Below, in pieces: positions 61,162 through 64,000 of a stretch of DNA of 64,000 nt. A model generated the notes under the pieces. That model had not been told where the DNA came from, did not search any database, and was given only the letters and a program-made list of their open reading frames with translations. A program made the position numbers and the translations under genes. Every line of letters begins with the position of its first letter. The stretch's first letter is position 1. This stretch comes from Bacillota bacterium. Lineage in GTDB: Bacteria > Bacillota > Clostridia > Peptostreptococcales > Acidaminobacteraceae. The DNA lies in the NCBI GenBank assembly GCA_020161295.1, contig JAIUOA010000003.1, positions 124,001 through 188,000 of the forward strand. Reading direction: 5' to 3'.

Positions 61162-63756
61162 CTATTGATGTTCTGCAGGCTTCTGTTTTGCCAGTTTTAC
61201 CTGTTTTTTCGCATTCAGTCGTATCGCCACAGTCCCCCCTATGGAAACAAGTGAGATGAGGAGTCCCACGACGAACCCTTCTGGTACATAGGTCATGGTG
61301 ATTTCATGGGTTCCAGCGGGCACATCGAACATCATCAGTGCCTTTTTCAGTGGATTCACTTCAACCTTCGCCCCATCGACTTTCACTGTCCAGCCTGGAT
61401 CATAGGGAATCGATGTATACATGACGCCATCCTGAGCTGCTGTTACCGTCCCTTCAATCTTCGTGGATTTAAATGTGGTGATATCCCAAGGCTCATCTGC
61501 GAGTACGCCATGGATGCCTTCATAAACGTCTTCATTAAACGTTACTACCTGAAGGTTATAATAGCCTTCCTTTGCGGCATGGGTTTCAAACTCGAGCTTG
61601 ATTTCGGTGCCTGCTTCAAGTACACCTAAATCGATGATCAATCCCCGTCTGGTTTCATATTCGATGGTTTCCTCTAAAACCGTCACCTTCGTTTTATAGG
61701 AACGGTTTGCAAACATATAAAGGTACATTTGCTTCGTTTCTGGTGCAAAGAACTTCAGTGTGGCGTTACCCACCTTGCTGCTGTCATTATTTCGATAGCT
61801 GTAACGGATATTATCAAACGATTTCTCCGTCATGTTATCGTAAACCGCTTCGCTGATGGGCACGTCGTCATAAAGGTTCGCCGGAAGTCCCGTAGCGGCG
61901 AGGACGAAATCCTCCTGTACATCAAACGGGCTTCGGTGGCTGTTGTTCCAATTATAAACCATGGTATCCACCACAAATCCCAGCGGTAAAGGATACTTAT
62001 TTTCATACAGGGTCACTTTTTCCGTTTCCAAAACCTTTTGGTAACCCGCATTTTCGTCTGTACCCTGACCTTCTCGACCGATGAGGTACTTCACATTATA
62101 TAGGCTGTTGATCAGTGGTGTGGAAGCCACAAACTGATAGCGATTGGATTCAGGGGAGGCAGAAAGGCCGATAGCGCGGTTATATCTAGAGACATCGGCA
62201 TTTGCAGTGGAAGAGAAGAACGAGACGCCACGGTAACCATATAAGGCGGGGTCGTTTGTACTATACCACTTCACCATTTCGACACGGTAATCGCCTGGAT
62301 CCTTTTCGTAAATTTGCTCAAGTGCTTCATCCACCTGCTCATCTAAGAACGGATAGCTGGTTCTGCCTGAGCTCCCAGTGGTCGCCGTGCCGAGGATTCC
62401 CGACAGCAGGATTTCCGCAAGGAACATCACACAAAGGGCGATGGTAAAGGCACGTGGTCTAATGACTGCGTAACGGTGCGCCATGAACAAGATCGTATAT
62501 AGACCGAGTGCGACTAATGTGACATAAAATACCGTCTCTTTAAGGTCGAATTGCTCCCCGATAATCAAATAGACTAAGAGGCCGAAGCTGATGGCCCAAA
62601 AATGTTTTTTCGGTGTTTCCTCGTAATGCTGGAAGGCTTGATAAGCCCAGGTGAGGACGAGGAAGCTGAAAATGAAAGCAAATCGGTAAGGCACTTCGTT
62701 CGGGAAGTGGAAGGCATGCCAGATAAAGTTAAGATAGTTGATGTTAAAGCTCATAATGAAAAACACGATCAGTGCAAAGCTAAACACCTTCTCCTTCACT
62801 CTGATACCACTGGAAACGAAATAGACGATCAGGAAATAAAGCCCGATAAAGCTGCTATAGATATTAGGAAGTCCCGCTTTAACAGTCGGCTGCGTGCCTG
62901 GCAGCATATTATTTAAGATTTCCAGGACGGAGTAATAAGCCTTAAACTCCGTAGGGAAGTTTATCGCTGTTGCATGTGAAAGCTGGAGTCCCTTATAGGT
63001 AGGAATCAGCACCACAGCGGCGATACCCACTGCCAGCAGTGACGTCCCTGCGACGATTAGCGTTTTTCTCACCAGTTTCCCGATGTCGAAGCCTGATTGC
63101 TTCGTAAAATAAAGCACGAAGAAATAAAATAAGATAAACTCACAGATGAAGTACCCTACATAAAAATTACTGATCAGCGCGATGGCCAGTGTCACGATGT
63201 AAAGGATGACCCCCTCACCATCTATTAACCGGTGTAGTCCTAGGATGATTAGCGGCAGTAGTGCCATGGCATCCAGCCACATGATATTCCAGTAGTACCC
63301 CATAGCGAAACCGCAAAAGGCATATAAAAGACCAAAGGCGGTGATGGTGTAGTCTTCACGTTTAAAGAGATGCTTGATGTAAATAGCGAAAAAGGCACCT
63401 GCCAGCGCGATTTTAATCGCAGTGGCCAGCATCATAAACTCGCGTAAATACTCTCTCGGGAACAGAACTGAGAAGATATAAAGTGGGCTGAAGGCGTAGT
63501 ACGCCATGATGAGGAAAAAATTCGTCCCCATGCCGATGTTTTCCGAATAAAATATGGATTCGAAATTTTGAAGCTTATGATGTAACTCCTGTAAAAATGG
63601 ATAATACTGATGCCAGCTATCGATAACCATAATTTGCTGTTCGCCGAACGGAAAAAGCTCGATGACGGCAAACCCGATCATCATGACCACGAAGGCGATG
63701 GCAAAAGTAGCCAGGATGTATTTGTGTGTTTTTATAAATGTCTTGATATGACCCAT
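61162..63756 (-). CDS. YfhO family membrane glycosyltransferase-like protein
   Basis: An 864-residue protein with about 13 membrane helices in residues 10-440 followed by an external beta domain and a final helix (835-855). The family-specific start is VIELFPFGEQQIMVIDSWHQYYPFLQELHHKL, with MGTNFFLIMAYYAFSPLYIFSVLFP next and the SFNINYLNFIWHAFHFPNEVPYRFAFIFSF helix later. YfhO proteins are GT-C-type transferases that use lipid-linked sugars to glycosylate teichoic acids in Bacillus and Listeria relatives. GGGGGATT precedes the ATG. Convergent with the GtrA-GtrB pair. Confidence 0.92.
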   Translation of the reverse strand: MGHIKTFIKTHKYILATFAIAFVVMMIGFAVIELFPFGEQQIMVIDSWHQYYPFLQELHHKLQNFESIFYSENIGMGTNFFLIMAYYAFSPLYIFSVLFPREYLREFMMLATAIKIALAGAFFAIYIKHLFKREDYTITAFGLLYAFCGFAMGYYWNIMWLDAMALLPLIILGLHRLIDGEGVILYIVTLAIALISNFYVGYFICEFILFYFFVLYFTKQSGFDIGKLVRKTLIVAGTSLLAVGIAAVVLIPTYKGLQLSHATAINFPTEFKAYYSVLEILNNMLPGTQPTVKAGLPNIYSSFIGLYFLIVYFVSSGIRVKEKVFSFALIVFFIMSFNINYLNFIWHAFHFPNEVPYRFAFIFSFLVLTWAYQAFQHYEETPKKHFWAISFGLLVYLIIGEQFDLKETVFYVTLVALGLYTILFMAHRYAVIRPRAFTIALCVMFLAEILLSGILGTATTGSSGRTSYPFLDEQVDEALEQIYEKDPGDYRVEMVKWYSTNDPALYGYRGVSFFSSTANADVSRYNRAIGLSASPESNRYQFVASTPLINSLYNVKYLIGREGQGTDENAGYQKVLETEKVTLYENKYPLPLGFVVDTMVYNWNNSHRSPFDVQEDFVLAATGLPANLYDDVPISEAVYDNMTEKSFDNIRYSYRNNDSSKVGNATLKFFAPETKQMYLYMFANRSYKTKVTVLEETIEYETRRGLIIDLGVLEAGTEIKLEFETHAAKEGYYNLQVVTFNEDVYEGIHGVLADEPWDITTFKSTKIEGTVTAAQDGVMYTSIPYDPGWTVKVDGAKVEVNPLKKALMMFDVPAGTHEITMTYVPEGFVVGLLISLVSIGGTVAIRLNAKKQVKLAKQKPAEHQ

Positions 63757-63862
63757 GGAATCCCCCTAACTGAATGGCGCAATTCTTATTTTCATATATA
63801 TATCCTATTATACATCATACAATCTAGGAAATTGAATAATAACTTGATATGCCTATAGAATT

Positions 63863-63881
63863 GATAATGATAATCGTTCGA
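63863..63881. promoter_or_regulatory. Fur-box-like sequence upstream of the YfhO gene
   Basis: GATAATGATAATCGTTCGA agrees with the classical 19-bp Fur consensus at 15 positions. A TATAAT for the YfhO gene lies at 63807-63812 on the minus strand. The site may belong to a gene beyond the window. Confidence 0.3.
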
Positions 63882-63909
63882 CCGTTTTTTTCTAAACACC
63901 TTTTTTAAC

Positions 63910-63923
63910 TGTCACGCGTGACA
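63910..63923. promoter_or_regulatory. 14-bp perfect palindrome near the window end
   Basis: TGTCACGCGTGACA is a perfect palindrome whose half TGTCAC equals the repeat of the SARP-type operator at 57.5 kb. It lies 154 bases before YfhO and may serve a gene outside the window. Confidence 0.4.
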
Positions 63924-64000
63924 ATTGTTTTAACCGTTTCAATACATAACGAAATGGTAAAAGTATTATGTAAACATTTGTTAACTATTTTGACACCAGT

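Overview
The window reads as chromosomal DNA from a low-to-mid GC, Gram-positive, probably anaerobic member of the Firmicutes (Clostridia in the broad sense). Evidence: a SLH-anchored S-layer protein, further SLH proteins and an LPXTG protein, strong AGGAGG-type ribosome sites with frequent TTG/GTG starts, two methyl-accepting chemotaxis proteins, HD-GYP enzymes, a TPP riboswitch with an intrinsic terminator, and many U-tailed terminators. I cannot name a genus. No rRNA, tRNA or CRISPR array was seen.

Layout. 0-3 kb: TPP-riboswitch operon cytX-thiM-thiE-thiD (minus strand, thiD cut by the window edge). 3-10 kb: ZIP transporter, AAA/DUF4143 ATPase, an EamA-secreted protein-MCP operon, and a GIY-YIG/XRE pair. 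9.9-17 kb is accessory and decaying: an intact Phd/YefM antitoxin with a truncated RelE/ParE toxin, a fused relic of an ABC exporter, an AlbA_2 protein behind seven 10-bp tandem repeats, a RAYT-type transposase, a frameshifted dprA beside intact comM, and an IS66 remnant among 113-bp repeats. 17-22 kb: probable major S-layer gene and a CtpA-type protease. 22-28 kb: a tandemly duplicated Rpn nuclease/tocopherol-cyclase-like segment next to DUF92, polyprenol-kinase-like and alpha/beta-hydrolase genes, a grouping that resembles the plant VTE1/VTE5/VTE6 set. 28-34 kb: SLH-anchored subtilisin, DUF1801, DUF1576. 34-43 kb: Cache MCP, iron alcohol dehydrogenase, GGDEF/HD-GYP protein, membrane GDPD, SPFH protein and ribbon-helix-helix protein, separated by copies of a conserved palindromic core lodged inside long terminator-like stems. 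43-55 kb: a surface operon of a 2258-residue IPT/TIG protein and two SLH proteins. 55-60 kb: cupin-HD-GYP protein, a candidate antisense-side small RNA, and a SARP-like regulator directly upstream of an LPXTG protein whose promoter carries four 11-bp direct repeats. 60-64 kb: GtrA, GtrB-like glycosyltransferase and a convergent YfhO protein, a probable three-component envelope glycosylation set.

Themes. Much of the window builds, decorates or regulates the cell surface, with c-di-GMP-type signalling and chemotaxis around it. The strongest leads for undescribed biology are: (1) the conserved core nested in unrelated long stems at gene 3' ends; (2) the SARP-like regulator plus four-repeat operator before an LPXTG gene, rare outside actinobacteria; (3) the VTE-like isoprenoid cluster broken by a small inverted-repeat element and duplicated; (4) the seven-decamer array before the AlbA_2 gene.
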